From Rhodoplanes tepidamans (GTDB lineage Bacteria; Pseudomonadota; Alphaproteobacteria; Rhizobiales; Xanthobacteraceae), in contig NZ_JAUSUJ010000005.1 in the NCBI RefSeq assembly GCF_030813915.1, forward strand, positions 186,001-250,000: DNA of 64,000 nt. Direction: 5' to 3'. The notes beneath the pieces are model-generated. The model ran no database searches. It saw only the letters and a list, made by a program, of their open reading frames with translations, and had not been told where the DNA came from. This document shows, piece after piece, positions 6,360 through 14,580 of the stretch (position 1 is its first letter; each line of letters opens with the position of its first letter). The translations under genes and the position numbers were made by a program.

Positions 6360-8474
6360 ATGTCACGCCTGATCCGCGCCTTTTGCGCGGCGTCGGCGGC
6401 CGTTGCCGCCTGCTCCACGGCTTTCGCCCAATCTACCGCGCTGCCGCCGCTCGTCGTCGAAGGCGGGTCCGCACCCGCCGGCGGCACGTCCTCGGGTCCC
6501 GCCGCCGGCACCGCGACCAGCCTCACGGTGCCGACCGCGGCGCAGGCCGAGGCCGCGCTGGCGCGGGTGCCCGGCGCCGTCGCGGTGGTGCCCGACACCG
6601 CCTTCAAGACCGGCCCGGCCCGCACCGCCAAGGATATCCTCGACTGGGTGCCGGGCGTGTGGATCGAGCCCAAATGGGGCGACGACTCGCGCCTCTCGAT
6701 CCGCGGCTCGGGTCTCTCCCGCAACTTCCACCTGCGCGGCGTCCAGCTCTACATGGACGGCATCCCGATCAACACCTCGGACGGCTACGGCGACTTCCAG
6801 GAGATCGACCCCACCGCCTATCGCTACGTCGAGGTGTTCAAGGGGGCGAACGGCCTGCGCTTCGGCGCCAATGCGCTCGGCGGCGCCATCAACTTCGTGA
6901 TGCCGACCGGCCGCGACGCGCCGCCGCTCGACACCCGCATCGACGTCGGCGGCTTCGGCTTCGTCCGCGGCCAGGCCGCGGTCGGCGGCTCCGCCGGCCC
7001 GTGGGACGGCTTCGCCACGGTGTCGTCCTCGATGCAGGACGGCTACCGCGACCACTCCTGGGGCAATGCCGAGCGGGCCAGCGGCAATGTCGGCTATCGC
7101 TTCTCGCCCGACGTCGAGACGCGCGTCTACGTCAACGCCAACTCGGTCCGCCAGCGCATCCCGGGCGAGGTGACCAAGAGCCAGGCGCTCGCCTCGCCGC
7201 AGACCGCGGCGACCAACAATCTCGCCAACGACTGGCAGCGCAACATCGACACGCTGCGGATCGGCAGCAAGACCACGGTGAAGCTCGACAGCACCGTGAT
7301 CGAGCTCGGCCTGTTCGGCGTCGATCGCCACCTGATGCATCCGATCTATCAGTGGCTCGACTATCGTTACGAGGACTGGGGCGGCTTCGCCCGGGCGACC
7401 GACGAGCGCCTGCTGCTCGGTCATCGCAACCGCGTCACGCTCGGCGTGAACGTACTCAACGGCACCATCCATGCGGACCAGTACGCCAACACGGGCGGCG
7501 CCAAGGGCGCGCTGCTGTCGTCGCGCGTGCAGCGGCCCGAGAACTACACGGCCTATGCCGAGAACGCCTTCTACGCGGTGCCGACCTTCTCGATCGTCGC
7601 CGGCACCCAGTATCTCTACGCGGTGCGCGACCAGGAGGTGCTCTACTCGGTCAACGGGGATCTGAACGGCCGCGCGAGCTTCAGCCTGTGGAGCCCGAAG
7701 ATCGGCGCCGTGTGGGACGTCTCGCCCGATTGGCAGGTGTTCGGCAACGTCTCGCGCAGCGCCGAGGTGCCGAGCTTCGGCGAGAGCGTCGCGCCGAATT
7801 TTCTGAACCCGTCGCTGCCGAGCATCCCGTTCTACGACATCCGGCCGCAGCGGGCGACGACCTTCGAGATCGGCACGCGCGGGCGGCGGCCGGACGTCAC
7901 CTGGGACGTGGCGCTCTACCGGGCCGAGATCACCGACGAGCTGATGTGCCTCTATTCGAGCTTCGGGAGCTGCAACGTCACCAATGCCGACCGCACCGTC
8001 CATCAGGGCGTCGAGCTCGGGCTCGGCCTGTCGCTCCTGAAGAACATCGCCGTCGCGGCCGGCACGCCGGACCGGCTGTGGCTGCAGGTCGCCTACACCT
8101 GGAACGACTTCCGCTTCGACGGCGATCCGGTGTTCGGCGACAACCGGCTGCCCGGCGCGCCGCCCCACATCGTCAAGGCGGAGCTCCTGTACATGCACCC
8201 GGGCGGCTGGTCGTTCGGCCCGACGCTCGAATGGGTGCCGCAGGCCTATTTCGTCGACAGCGCCAACACGCTCGCCACCGATCCCTACGTGCTGTGGGGC
8301 CTGAAGGCGGCGTACGACGACGGCACCCTGTCGGCCTATGTCGAAGCCCGCAACCTCGCCGACGTCACCTACATCTCGTCGGCCAGCATCATCGACCGCG
8401 CCACCACGGCGTCGACCCTGTTCAACCCCGGCACCGGCCGTGCCGTCTATGCCGGCCTGCGCTGGCGCATGTGA
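6360..8474 (+). CDS. TonB-dependent outer membrane receptor, probably for copper
   Basis: A 704-residue outer membrane transporter. A signal peptide ends with A-F-A-Q near residue 24. The plug domain follows (about 70-185), with D-I-L-D-W-V-P-G-V, the S-I-R-G-S-G motif, L-Y-M-D-G-I-P-I and G-A-N-A-L-G-G-A-I-N-F-V, then a 22-strand beta-barrel ending in aromatic-x-x-R-W-R-M. Such receptors import scarce substrates using energy from TonB-ExbBD, none of which is in this window. Placement between a DUF2946 protein and a YcnI homologue points to copper or a copper complex; a siderophore role cannot be excluded. Start chosen at the ATG at 6360, which has an AGAGAGAA ribosome binding site and begins the signal peptide. 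Confidence 0.88.
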   Translation: MSRLIRAFCAASAAVAACSTAFAQSTALPPLVVEGGSAPAGGTSSGPAAGTATSLTVPTAAQAEAALARVPGAVAVVPDTAFKTGPARTAKDILDWVPGVWIEPKWGDDSRLSIRGSGLSRNFHLRGVQLYMDGIPINTSDGYGDFQEIDPTAYRYVEVFKGANGLRFGANALGGAINFVMPTGRDAPPLDTRIDVGGFGFVRGQAAVGGSAGPWDGFATVSSSMQDGYRDHSWGNAERASGNVGYRFSPDVETRVYVNANSVRQRIPGEVTKSQALASPQTAATNNLANDWQRNIDTLRIGSKTTVKLDSTVIELGLFGVDRHLMHPIYQWLDYRYEDWGGFARATDERLLLGHRNRVTLGVNVLNGTIHADQYANTGGAKGALLSSRVQRPENYTAYAENAFYAVPTFSIVAGTQYLYAVRDQEVLYSVNGDLNGRASFSLWSPKIGAVWDVSPDWQVFGNVSRSAEVPSFGESVAPNFLNPSLPSIPFYDIRPQRATTFEIGTRGRRPDVTWDVALYRAEITDELMCLYSSFGSCNVTNADRTVHQGVELGLGLSLLKNIAVAAGTPDRLWLQVAYTWNDFRFDGDPVFGDNRLPGAPPHIVKAELLYMHPGGWSFGPTLEWVPQAYFVDSANTLATDPYVLWGLKAAYDDGTLSAYVEARNLADVTYISSASIIDRATTASTLFNPGTGRAVYAGLRWRM

Positions 8475-8485
8475 GGAGAGCCCCG

Positions 8486-9040
8486 ATGCCGAAGCTTCAT
8501 GTCCTGATCACGTCGGCGCTCGCCGGTGTGGTGCTGTCCGTCGCGGCCGTCGCGCCGGCGGCGGCGCATGTCACGCTGGAGCGCGGCGAGGCATCGTCCG
8601 GCGCCGGCTACAAGGCGGTGCTGCGGGTGCCGCACGGCTGCGACGGCTCCACCACCCTGACGGTCAGGGTGACGGTGCCGGAAGGCATCATCGCCGTGAA
8701 GCCGATGCCGAAGGCCGGCTGGACCGTCTCCGTCACCAGGGGGCCGTACGAGAGGGGCTACACGTTCATGCACGGCCTGACCCTGAAGCAGGGCGTGCGC
8801 GAGATCGTGTGGACCGGCAGGCTGGAGGACGCCTTCTACGACGAGTTCGTCTTTTCCGGCTTCGTCGCCGAGGCGGTGCCGGCCGGCACCGTGTTGGCGG
8901 TGCCGGTTGTCCAGGAGTGCGAGCAGGGCACGGCCGCCTGGACCGAGACGGCCGCCCCGGACCAGGATCCGCATGCGCTGAAATTCCCGGCGCCGCTCCT
9001 GCGCATCGTCGCGCCGCCGGAGCATCACGAGCATCATTAG
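8486..9040 (+). CDS. YcnI-family copper-binding protein (DUF1775)
   Basis: A 184-residue exported protein starting 11 bases after the TonB receptor with a GAGGAGAG ribosome binding site. The signal peptide ends A-A-A before His28, so the mature protein would begin with histidine; YcnI proteins use this N-terminal His, a nearby Glu (Glu32 here is one candidate) and a Trp (the K-A-G-W segment) to hold Cu(II). The body has the family's beta-sandwich features (V-P-H-G-C-x-G-S-x-T, F-x-F-S-G-F). The very C-terminus is E-H-H-E-H-H, a further likely metal-binding tail. With the two genes before it, this suggests periplasmic copper handling coupled to uptake. Confidence 0.88.
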   Translation: MPKLHVLITSALAGVVLSVAAVAPAAAHVTLERGEASSGAGYKAVLRVPHGCDGSTTLTVRVTVPEGIIAVKPMPKAGWTVSVTRGPYERGYTFMHGLTLKQGVREIVWTGRLEDAFYDEFVFSGFVAEAVPAGTVLAVPVVQECEQGTAAWTETAAPDQDPHALKFPAPLLRIVAPPEHHEHH

Positions 9041-9076
9041 AGCCACTCTGGCAGCAGAGAATCGGCACAAACCGTC

Positions 9077-9164
9077 ATGCGCGGGCTCGACCCGCGCATC
9101 CATCACTCTTCGCAGGCAGTCCTGTCTTTCGAAGCGGACGGGTCGCCGGGTCGAGCCCGGCGAC
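9077..9164. repeat. REP-like pair of palindromes
   Basis: Two hairpins with nine-base arms and five-base loops, at 9077-9099 (arms ATGCGCGGG/CCCGCGCAT) and 9142-9164 (arms GTCGCCGGG/CCCGGCGAC), separated by 42 bases. The same style of element lies at 48251-48341. The remainder of 9041-9378 holds no gene that I can support; the element sits between convergent ycnI-like and moeA genes and may act as a terminator or transcript stabiliser. Confidence 0.65.
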
Positions 9165-9378
9165 GACGACGCCACAACACGATGGACTGAATTCGCCGGC
9201 GCTTCTGAGATCCGTGCATGCCGTAGCGCGCCAGCGGGGACCCAGGGGCTGCACGACGTGTGGCCCTGGAGTCCCGCTTGCGCGGGAACGAGCGGAGAGT
9301 GAACCGACGTCAGGGAAACCGCTCTCGCTCCGCGCGGGGGCCCGAGGTGCTCGATCGCCCGGCGGAGGGGCGCGGCCC

Positions 9379-10650
9379 CTACCCGGCGATCTCCGTGTAG
9401 GAGACGAAGCCCACCGTATCGCCCGGCGCGACCGCGATCACGTCGTCGCCGATCTCGATCAGGCCGTCGGTCTCGGTCAGCGACGTGATGGCGCCGGCGC
9501 CTTCCAGCCGGTAGACGACCGCCTCGGGCAGGCCGTCGGGGCCCGGCCGCAGCGAGCCGCGCAGATACTCGCGCCGGCCCGGCTTCTTGCGGTGCGCGAA
9601 GCCGGCCCGCACCGGCACCACCGGCAGAGGCCGCGGCGTCGCGCCGGCGAGCCGCAGCAGGAGCGGCCGCACGACGCGGGCGAAGGTGACGAAGGCGGCC
9701 GCCGGGTTTCCGGGCAGGCCGACGAAGGCGGCACGCGCCTCGCCCGCGCCCGCCAGCACTCCCATCGCCACCGGCCGGCCCGGCTTGATGGCGATGCGCC
9801 AGAACACCACGCGGCCGCAGCGCTCCACTGCGGTGCGGACGTGATCGGCCTCGCCGGTCGAGACGCCGCCCGACGTGATCACGAGGTCGTGGCCGGCGGC
9901 GGCCTCGCGCAGCGCCGCCGCCAGGGCGTCGGGATCGTCTGGCAGGATGCCGAGATCGGTCGGCACCGCGCCGAGCTTCTCGACCAGCGCGAGCAGCAGA
10001 TAGCGGTTGGCGTCATAGATGCCGCTCGGCGGCAGCGCCGTGCCGGGCTCGACGATCTCGTCGCCGGTGGAGAACAGCGCCACGGCGACGCGACGCCGCA
10101 CCGGCAGCGCGGTCAGGCCCTGCGCGGCGGCGAGCGCGATGTCGGCGGCGGCGAGCCGCCGGCCGGCCGGAAACATCAGGCCGCCGACCGCGATGTCCTC
10201 GCCGGCGCGACGGCGGTTGTCGCCCGGCGCGAGGCCGGCCGGCACGACGAGGACGTCGCCGTCGAGCGTCGCGTCCTCCTGCATCAGCACCGTGTCGGCG
10301 CCTTTCGGCAGCGGCGCGCCGGTGAAGATGCGGACGGCCTCGCCCGCCCCGAGCGGCCGTGCCGCCGCGTGCCCGGCCATGACGCAGTCGGCGACGGCGA
10401 GCCTCGTCCCGCCGGCGGCCCCGAGATCGGTGTGTCGCAGCGCGTAGCCGTCCACGGCCGAGTTGTCGAAGGGCGGCAGATCGCGCAGCGCCGCGATCGG
10501 CTGGGCCACCACGCGGCCGGGCGCGGCGCGCAGCGGCACCGCCTCGAAGCCGGGGACCGGCTGCACGCGCTCGACGATCAGCCGCTCCATCTCCTCGATG
10601 CGCAGCACCGGGGCGCCGACCGCGAAGGAGTCCTCGCTCAGCTGGGGCAT
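9379..10650 (-). CDS. moeA: molybdopterin molybdenumtransferase MoeA
   Basis: MoeA inserts molybdate into adenylylated molybdopterin to give molybdenum cofactor. The 423-residue protein has the full family layout: domain I with F-D-N-S-A-V-D-G-Y-A (about 50-60), the beta-rich domain with G-x-A-V-R-I-F-T-G-A-P-L-P, domain III with S-T-G-D-E-I-V and T-S-G-G-V-S-T-G-E-x-D, G-L-P-G-N-P-A-A-A near residue 330 and a C-terminal beta domain. Start taken at the ATG at 10650, which lies inside the 3' end of mobB, so the two genes overlap by 13 bases and are co-translated. Confidence 0.94.
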   Translation of the reverse strand: MPQLSEDSFAVGAPVLRIEEMERLIVERVQPVPGFEAVPLRAAPGRVVAQPIAALRDLPPFDNSAVDGYALRHTDLGAAGGTRLAVADCVMAGHAAARPLGAGEAVRIFTGAPLPKGADTVLMQEDATLDGDVLVVPAGLAPGDNRRRAGEDIAVGGLMFPAGRRLAAADIALAAAQGLTALPVRRRVAVALFSTGDEIVEPGTALPPSGIYDANRYLLLALVEKLGAVPTDLGILPDDPDALAAALREAAAGHDLVITSGGVSTGEADHVRTAVERCGRVVFWRIAIKPGRPVAMGVLAGAGEARAAFVGLPGNPAAAFVTFARVVRPLLLRLAGATPRPLPVVPVRAGFAHRKKPGRREYLRGSLRPGPDGLPEAVVYRLEGAGAITSLTETDGLIEIGDDVIAVAPGDTVGFVSYTEIAG

Positions 10651-11207
10651 GCCGCGCTCCCGGCCGCCGCGACGGCGGTGCCGCGCGCGATCGCCTCCTC
10701 GATCGGGATCGCCCGCGCGACCAGGAGGTCGACGATCGCCTGCACGTCGTCGAGCGCCAGCACGGTGACGCGTGCGTCGGCGACCGGGCCGTCCGAGGCG
10801 ATCGCGACGATGTCCGGGTCGTCCGGGAAGATGTAGGGCTTGCCGACCACGGCGCGGTGCACCTCGAGCTTGGGATGGGGCTCGCGCTTGAAGCCCTCGA
10901 CCAGGACGAGATCGACGGGGGCGAGACGGCGCAGCAGCTCGTGCAGCTCCGGCTCCGGGGCGCCGCGCAGCTCGTGCATCAGGGCGAAGCGCAGCGGCGA
11001 GGACACCAGCACCTCGGTGGCGCCTGCGACCCGGTGCGCGTAGGAGTCCTTGCCGGGATGGTCGACGTCGAATCCGTGATGGGCGTGCTTGACCGTGGAG
11101 ACCGCGAGCCCGCGGCCGACCAGGCGCGGAATGATGCGCTTGAGCAGCGTCGTCTTGCCGGCCCCGCTCCACCCGGTGACACCGATCACCCGCACGTGCA
11201 CCCCCAC
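10638..11207 (-). CDS. mobB: molybdopterin-guanine dinucleotide biosynthesis adapter MobB
   Basis: A 189-residue P-loop GTPase that assists MobA in forming the MGD cofactor. The Walker A motif G-W-S-G-A-G-K-T-T-L-L is at about residues 11-22, followed by the V-S-T-V-K-H-A-H-H-G-F-D-V-D-x-P-G-K-D-S segment characteristic of MobB, and V-D-L-V-L-V-E-G-F-K near residue 98. The start is a GTG; another in-frame GTG lies two codons on. It precedes and overlaps moeA, while mobA is at 5114 on the opposite strand. Confidence 0.93.
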   Translation of the reverse strand: MGVHVRVIGVTGWSGAGKTTLLKRIIPRLVGRGLAVSTVKHAHHGFDVDHPGKDSYAHRVAGATEVLVSSPLRFALMHELRGAPEPELHELLRRLAPVDLVLVEGFKREPHPKLEVHRAVVGKPYIFPDDPDIVAIASDGPVADARVTVLALDDVQAIVDLLVARAIPIEEAIARGTAVAAAGSAACPS

Positions 11208-11316
11208 CGTCTCGCCCGTTCTCGATCGCCCCTCTTAGCCGGAAGCCGGGCCGATTCCAATCACCGGGGCATCCGCCCGGCTTGACGGCGAGCGCGCCCG
11301 CCGCGACAACCGCGCG

Positions 11317-11535
11317 ATGGAGACGCTCGACCTGCGCGGGCTCAAATGCCCGCTTCCGGCGCTGAAGACGAAGAGGGCCCTGGGCCGCATGGCGCCCGGT
11401 GGGGTGATCGAGGTCGCCTGCACGGACCCGATGGCGGCGATCGACATCCCGCACCTGGTCGGCGAGAGCGGCGACACGCTGGAGGCCACCGGCCGCGACG
11501 GCGAGGTGCTGACCTTCCGGATCCGCAAGCGCTGA
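11317..11535 (+). CDS. TusA-like sulfur carrier protein
   Basis: A 72-residue protein of the SirA/TusA family. It opens with the signature L-D-L-R-G-L-K-C-P-L-P, in which Cys11 is the persulfide-carrying residue, and has the two-helix, four-strand pattern and the usual length. TusA relays sulfur in tRNA thiolation and other routes; its divergent position next to mobB-moeA suggests a possible part in sulfur transfer for molybdenum cofactor, though that is inference from location. Confidence 0.88.
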   Translation: METLDLRGLKCPLPALKTKRALGRMAPGGVIEVACTDPMAAIDIPHLVGESGDTLEATGRDGEVLTFRIRKR

Positions 11536-11641
11536 TCCGAATCCGCGAGCGCCGAGGGGTCCCGGGCGGCACGGCCGCGGAGGTGGATGCGCTTCCCGTG
11601 GGTGCGTATCCGTGGGCGCGTTTCCGGTCGCGGCGCCGCGA

Positions 11642-11670
11642 TAAAAAAACGGCCGGCGAAGCCGGCCGTT
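11642..11670 (-). terminator. rho-independent terminator for the DUF3309 gene
   Basis: A ten-base-pair GC-rich stem (AACGGCCGGC / GCCGGCCGTT, loop GAA) at 11648-11670 followed on the minus strand by seven T. It lies about 27 bases past the stop of the gene at 11697. The same hairpin may also stop the TusA-like transcript from the other side. Confidence 0.85.
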
Positions 11671-11696
11671 CTCGGTCTCGTCGGAGCCGGATCTGA

Positions 11697-11852
11697 TCAG
11701 ATCCGCCCCATCAGCGCGAGCACCAGCACCACCACCAGCAGGACGCCGACGATGCCGCCGGGCCCGTAACCCCAGCTGCTGCTGTAGCCCCAGGTCGGCA
11801 AGGCGCCGATCAGGACGAGGATCAGAACGACGATCAGGATGGTCGACAGCAT
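11697..11852 (-). CDS. DUF3309 family small membrane protein, 51 residues
   Basis: A tiny protein made of two hydrophobic segments joined by a glycine/serine/tryptophan loop. The first, M-L-S-T-I-L-I-V-V-L-I-L-V-L-I-G-A-L-P, the W-G-Y-S-S-S-W-G-Y-G-P loop and the G-I-V-G-V-L-L-V-V-V-L-V-L-A-L-M-G turn-helix are exactly the DUF3309 pattern widespread in alphaproteobacteria. Function is unknown; related genes are often near stress-response genes. A strong terminator follows. Confidence 0.9.
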   Translation of the reverse strand: MLSTILIVVLILVLIGALPTWGYSSSWGYGPGGIVGVLLVVVLVLALMGRI

Positions 11853-11958
11853 GGGTGGCCTCCACTCGGCTTGGCGTATCGAATCGTCAACCCGGCACCG
11901 TCACGAATGTTCCTCTCGGGCGGTGCCGGTGCCGCGTCACGCGCCGGTCCGGACACGC

Positions 11959-12387
11959 TCAGCGCCGGTCGACGCCGCGGCTGAGCAGCAGGCCGACCAC
12001 GAAGGCGCCGACCAGACCGAGCGAGAGAACCCGGCGGCCGCCGAGCGAGCGCGAGAGCGCGAGCCCGGTGGTGAGGAGGCGCGGATCCATCCACCACGGC
12101 GGCACCGACGCGGCGACCGACTGGGCGACGATCGCCTCCCGCCGGGCCGCGCGCCGGCGCACCACGGCGAGCCCGATCGCGGCGATCGCCGCGATCACGA
12201 AGAAGAAGCCGGCAAAGCCGAGGCTCGTGGCGATGGCGCCGAACTCCTGCTCGGCGCGCAGGAACACGGCGGCACCGACGAACACCAGCGCGCCGGCGAG
12301 TCCGACCGCGGCGAGGGCGGCCCACACGCCGCTCTTCACGAGCGTGTCGAATCGCGCCTGCCAGCGGAGAGCGAGTGCCTCGAACAC
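11959..12387 (-). CDS. membrane protein with two to three transmembrane segments, unknown function
   Basis: A 142-residue protein. An amphipathic N-terminus (residues 1-20) is followed by two closely spaced hydrophobic hairpin helices (about 22-45 and 55-78), a basic loop (R-R-R-A-A-R-R), and a third hydrophobic segment near the C-terminus before S-R-G-V-D-R-R. The layout recalls the holin-superfamily-III/Phage_holin_3_6-like proteins that are chromosomally encoded with YqjD/ElaB (DUF883) proteins, as here, where the DUF883 gene ends 19 bases before this start. The pair is likely one operon concerned with the inner membrane under stress. Confidence 0.6.
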   Translation of the reverse strand: MFEALALRWQARFDTLVKSGVWAALAAVGLAGALVFVGAAVFLRAEQEFGAIATSLGFAGFFFVIAAIAAIGLAVVRRRAARREAIVAQSVAASVPPWWMDPRLLTTGLALSRSLGGRRVLSLGLVGAFVVGLLLSRGVDRR

Positions 12388-12406
12388 GGATGCGGGTCCG
12401 GCTCGA

Positions 12407-12745
12407 TCAGCGTCGCCACAGCGCGCCGAACAGGAAGCCGAGGCCGAGCGCCAGGGCCAGGGTCGAGAACGGCCGCGCCTTGACGTTGTCCTCGAGCGTC
12501 GAGCCGACCGTGTCGGCGAAGTCGGTCACCGCGTCGCGGCTGCGCTCGCCCGCCTCGTAGACGGCGTCTCCGACATTGTCGCGCACGCGGCGGAAACGGT
12601 CGCGCACGCCGCCGAACGTGTCCTCGCCGGAGGCGGCGAGCGCGCTGGAGAGCTGCCCGGCGAGGCGCGAGACGTCGTCCTTCAGGCTCTGCAGATCCTT
12701 GCGCAGATCATCGACGGTGTTGGCGGGTCCGTTGACGGTGGCCAT
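12407..12745 (-). CDS. DUF883/YqjD-ElaB-like membrane-anchored protein
   Basis: A 112-residue protein with a long amphipathic helical region (D-L-R-K-D-L-Q-S-L-K-D-D-V-S-R-L at about 13-28) that should form a coiled coil, and a single C-terminal anchor ending L-A-L-G-L-G-F-L-F-G-A-L-W-R-R. This is the YqjD/ElaB plan; in Escherichia coli such proteins sit in the inner membrane and bind ribosomes in stationary phase. The downstream gene is 19 bases away in the same direction. Confidence 0.8.
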   Translation of the reverse strand: MATVNGPANTVDDLRKDLQSLKDDVSRLAGQLSSALAASGEDTFGGVRDRFRRVRDNVGDAVYEAGERSRDAVTDFADTVGSTLEDNVKARPFSTLALALGLGFLFGALWRR

Positions 12746-13011
12746 TGTGGTGCTCCGGTCCGAGGGTTGAAAGGAATCGCGGGTTTACGATCGCCCGCGA
12801 CGCTGCGCGCGACGGCGCGTCCGATCGGTAACGCGGTGACACCGGAAAAGTTCGCGAGCCCGTCACGCCAGTGCGGCGGCGACCGATCCGTCGGTCCTGA
12901 GCGGCGCGCGCGGCCCGTCCCGCCGCCCGTGCCATGGCACCGCGAGCGTCGGGAACCGGCCACCGATCGTGGCGTTTCCAGAGCACGACAACGCGCGCTG
13001 AGGAGGCTCGA

Positions 13012-13095
13012 ATGGGACGTTATTTTCTGCTGTGGATGCTCGGTATTCCGATTCCCGTCCTGGCGCTGATCTGGCTGTTCGGCGGCCTGCACTGA
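13012..13095 (+). CDS. 27-residue single-span membrane protein
   Basis: A very short reading frame behind a strong GAGGAGG ribosome binding site seven bases before its ATG. It encodes a basic start (M-G-R-Y) and one hydrophobic helix with a central P-I-P-V and the ending W-L-F-G-G-L-H. I recall similarly short proteins with this ending in other Hyphomicrobiales, but cannot name a family. The clear Shine-Dalgarno sequence and clean hydrophobic composition support translation. Confidence 0.6.
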   Translation: MGRYFLLWMLGIPIPVLALIWLFGGLH

Positions 13096-13110
13096 CGCCG
13101 CCGCGACCGG

Positions 13111-13158
13111 ACGATCTGATAGACGATCTGATAGACGATCTGATAGACGATCTGATAT
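13111..13158. repeat. four tandem copies of a 12-base unit
   Basis: The unit ACGATCTGATAG is repeated four times head to tail; only the last base of the fourth copy differs. It lies 15 bases after the 27-residue protein gene and just before a GC-rich hairpin. Too short a unit and too few copies for a CRISPR array. Confidence 0.9.
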
Positions 13159-13163
13159 GCGAT

Positions 13164-13190
13164 GCGCCGCGGGTCGCCCCGCGGCGCTTC
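13164..13190 (+). terminator. GC-rich hairpin, possible terminator
   Basis: Perfect ten-base-pair stem (GCGCCGCGGG / CCCGCGGCGC, loop TCGC) at 13164-13187 followed by a weak T-containing run. It lies between convergent genes and may stop the small-protein transcript. Confidence 0.55.
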
Positions 13191-13254
13191 GTGTTTCTCG
13201 GCGCGTGCTCGGCGCCGGACCGGCGCAGGCGCGCCGGCCCGCAGGCGGCGCCGC

Positions 13255-14580
13255 TCAGGCGGCGGTCGCCTCCGCGCCCCGCGCGCCTCGCTTGAGCGAG
13301 TGCAGGAACTCCTTCACCGAGACGCCGAGCTGATGCGACTGCTCGGCGAGGCTGCCGGACGCCGACATGGTCATGCCGGCGTGCCGTTCGGATTCGCCCG
13401 CGTGATCGCTGACGCCCCGGATGATCGTGGTGATGTCGCGCACGCCGGCGAAGGCCTGCTCTATGTTGCGGGCGATCTCCTGGGTCGCCAGCGACTGCGC
13501 CCCGATCGCCTCGGCGACATGCGCCGTGATCTGGTCGACCTCCGCCATGGTGGCGCCGATCGCCGTGATGGCGTCGACGGCGGCACGCGTCGTCGTCTGC
13601 ACCTCGACGATGCTCTTGGAGATGTCCTCGGTCGCCCGCGCGGTCTGGCCCGCCAGGGTCTTCACCTCCTGGGCGACGACCGCGAAGCCCTTGCCGGCCT
13701 CGCCGGCCCGCGCCGCCTCGATCGTCGCGTTGAGGGCGAGCAGGTTGGTCTGCGCCGCGATGGCGTTGATCAGTTCGACGATCTCGTCGATGCGCCCGGT
13801 CGCGCTCGACAGGCTGGCGATGGTGCGGCTCGCATGCTCCACCTTGCTCACCGCGTCGCGGGCGATCGCCGCGGAGCGGTCGACCTCGCGGCCGATCTCG
13901 CGGGCCGAGGCGGCGAGCTCGGTGGTGGCGGCCGCGACCGTCTCCATGTTGCTGCTGGCCTCCTCGGAGGACCGCTCCACCACCTCGGCGCGGTCGCGGG
14001 TCGCGGCGGCGCCCTGGCCCAGCACGCCGGCCGTGGACTCCATGTTGCCGACCGCGCCCGACATGGCGTCGATCACCCGGCCGATCGCGTCCTCGAACCG
14101 CGCCGTGTTGGCGTTGAAGGCGGCGACCCGGCAGCGGATCGCCTCCGTCGCCTCGTTGATGGTCTCGGCCGCGAGGCGGACGTTCCCGTGCAGGCCCTTC
14201 GGCAGGATGCGGCGGTGATACTTGTCGTCGCGGATCGCCGCCATGGCGGCGGTCGACTCGCGCACGAAGGCGTCGCAGCGGTCGATCGCGTCGTTGAAGG
14301 CGTGCTGCAGCCGGCCGAGCGAGCCGCGGTCGCGGATGTTCAGGATGCGGGCCTCGAAGTCGCCGCGGGCGATCCGCTCGGCCACCGCCGCGACCGCCCG
14401 GCAGGTGCGGCACAGGCGGACGAGGCGCGACGCCACGAAGGCGAGCGCGACGACGGCGGCGACGAGGCCGCCGTTCGCGACGACGGGGACGGCGAGGACC
14501 TGGCCGGCGCCGGCGAGCACCAGCGCGACCGCCAGCACGGCGGCGCCGGCGTTCGCCTCAGAGAGAGAAGACGAGTTCAT
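13255..14580 (-). CDS. methyl-accepting signalling protein, C-terminal half of a split Aer-like receptor
   Basis: A 441-residue protein with no periplasmic sensor: two adjacent transmembrane segments at about 10-48, a HAMP-like region, then an MCP signalling domain whose hairpin tip has the standard [20 protein letters not shown] segment and [12 protein letters not shown]. This arrangement is normally found behind a PAS domain in aerotaxis receptors. Here the PAS domain is the preceding gene (14558-15106), overlapping by 23 bases in a different frame. The ATG at 14580 lacks a good ribosome binding site, so it may be expressed only by translational coupling or frameshifting. See the PAS entry. 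Confidence 0.82.
   Translation of the reverse strand: MNSSSLSEANAGAAVLAVALVLAGAGQVLAVPVVANGGLVAAVVALAFVASRLVRLCRTCRAVAAVAERIARGDFEARILNIRDRGSLGRLQHAFNDAIDRCDAFVRESTAAMAAIRDDKYHRRILPKGLHGNVRLAAETINEATEAIRCRVAAFNANTARFEDAIGRVIDAMSGAVGNMESTAGVLGQGAAATRDRAEVVERSSEEASSNMETVAAATTELAASAREIGREVDRSAAIARDAVSKVEHASRTIASLSSATGRIDEIVELINAIAAQTNLLALNATIEAARAGEAGKGFAVVAQEVKTLAGQTARATEDISKSIVEVQTTTRAAVDAITAIGATMAEVDQITAHVAEAIGAQSLATQEIARNIEQAFAGVRDITTIIRGVSDHAGESERHAGMTMSASGSLAEQSHQLGVSVKEFLHSLKRGARGAEATAA

Noticed and set aside
5885-9040. 1051-residue frame covering the TonB receptor region
   Set aside because: Only its last 184 residues are real (the YcnI gene); the rest is an out-of-frame reading of the DUF2946 and receptor genes.
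9379-11865. 828-residue frame suggesting a MobB-MoeA fusion
   Set aside because: The MoeA part is real from the ATG at 10650, but the upstream part of this frame is not MobB. MobB is in another frame with intact P-loop, overlapping moeA by 13 bases.
11959-12387. Prophage holin gene
   Set aside because: No other phage gene is near; the pairing with a DUF883 gene fits a chromosomal stress-type membrane protein better.
13111-13158. CRISPR array
   Set aside because: The 12-base units are directly adjacent with no spacers.
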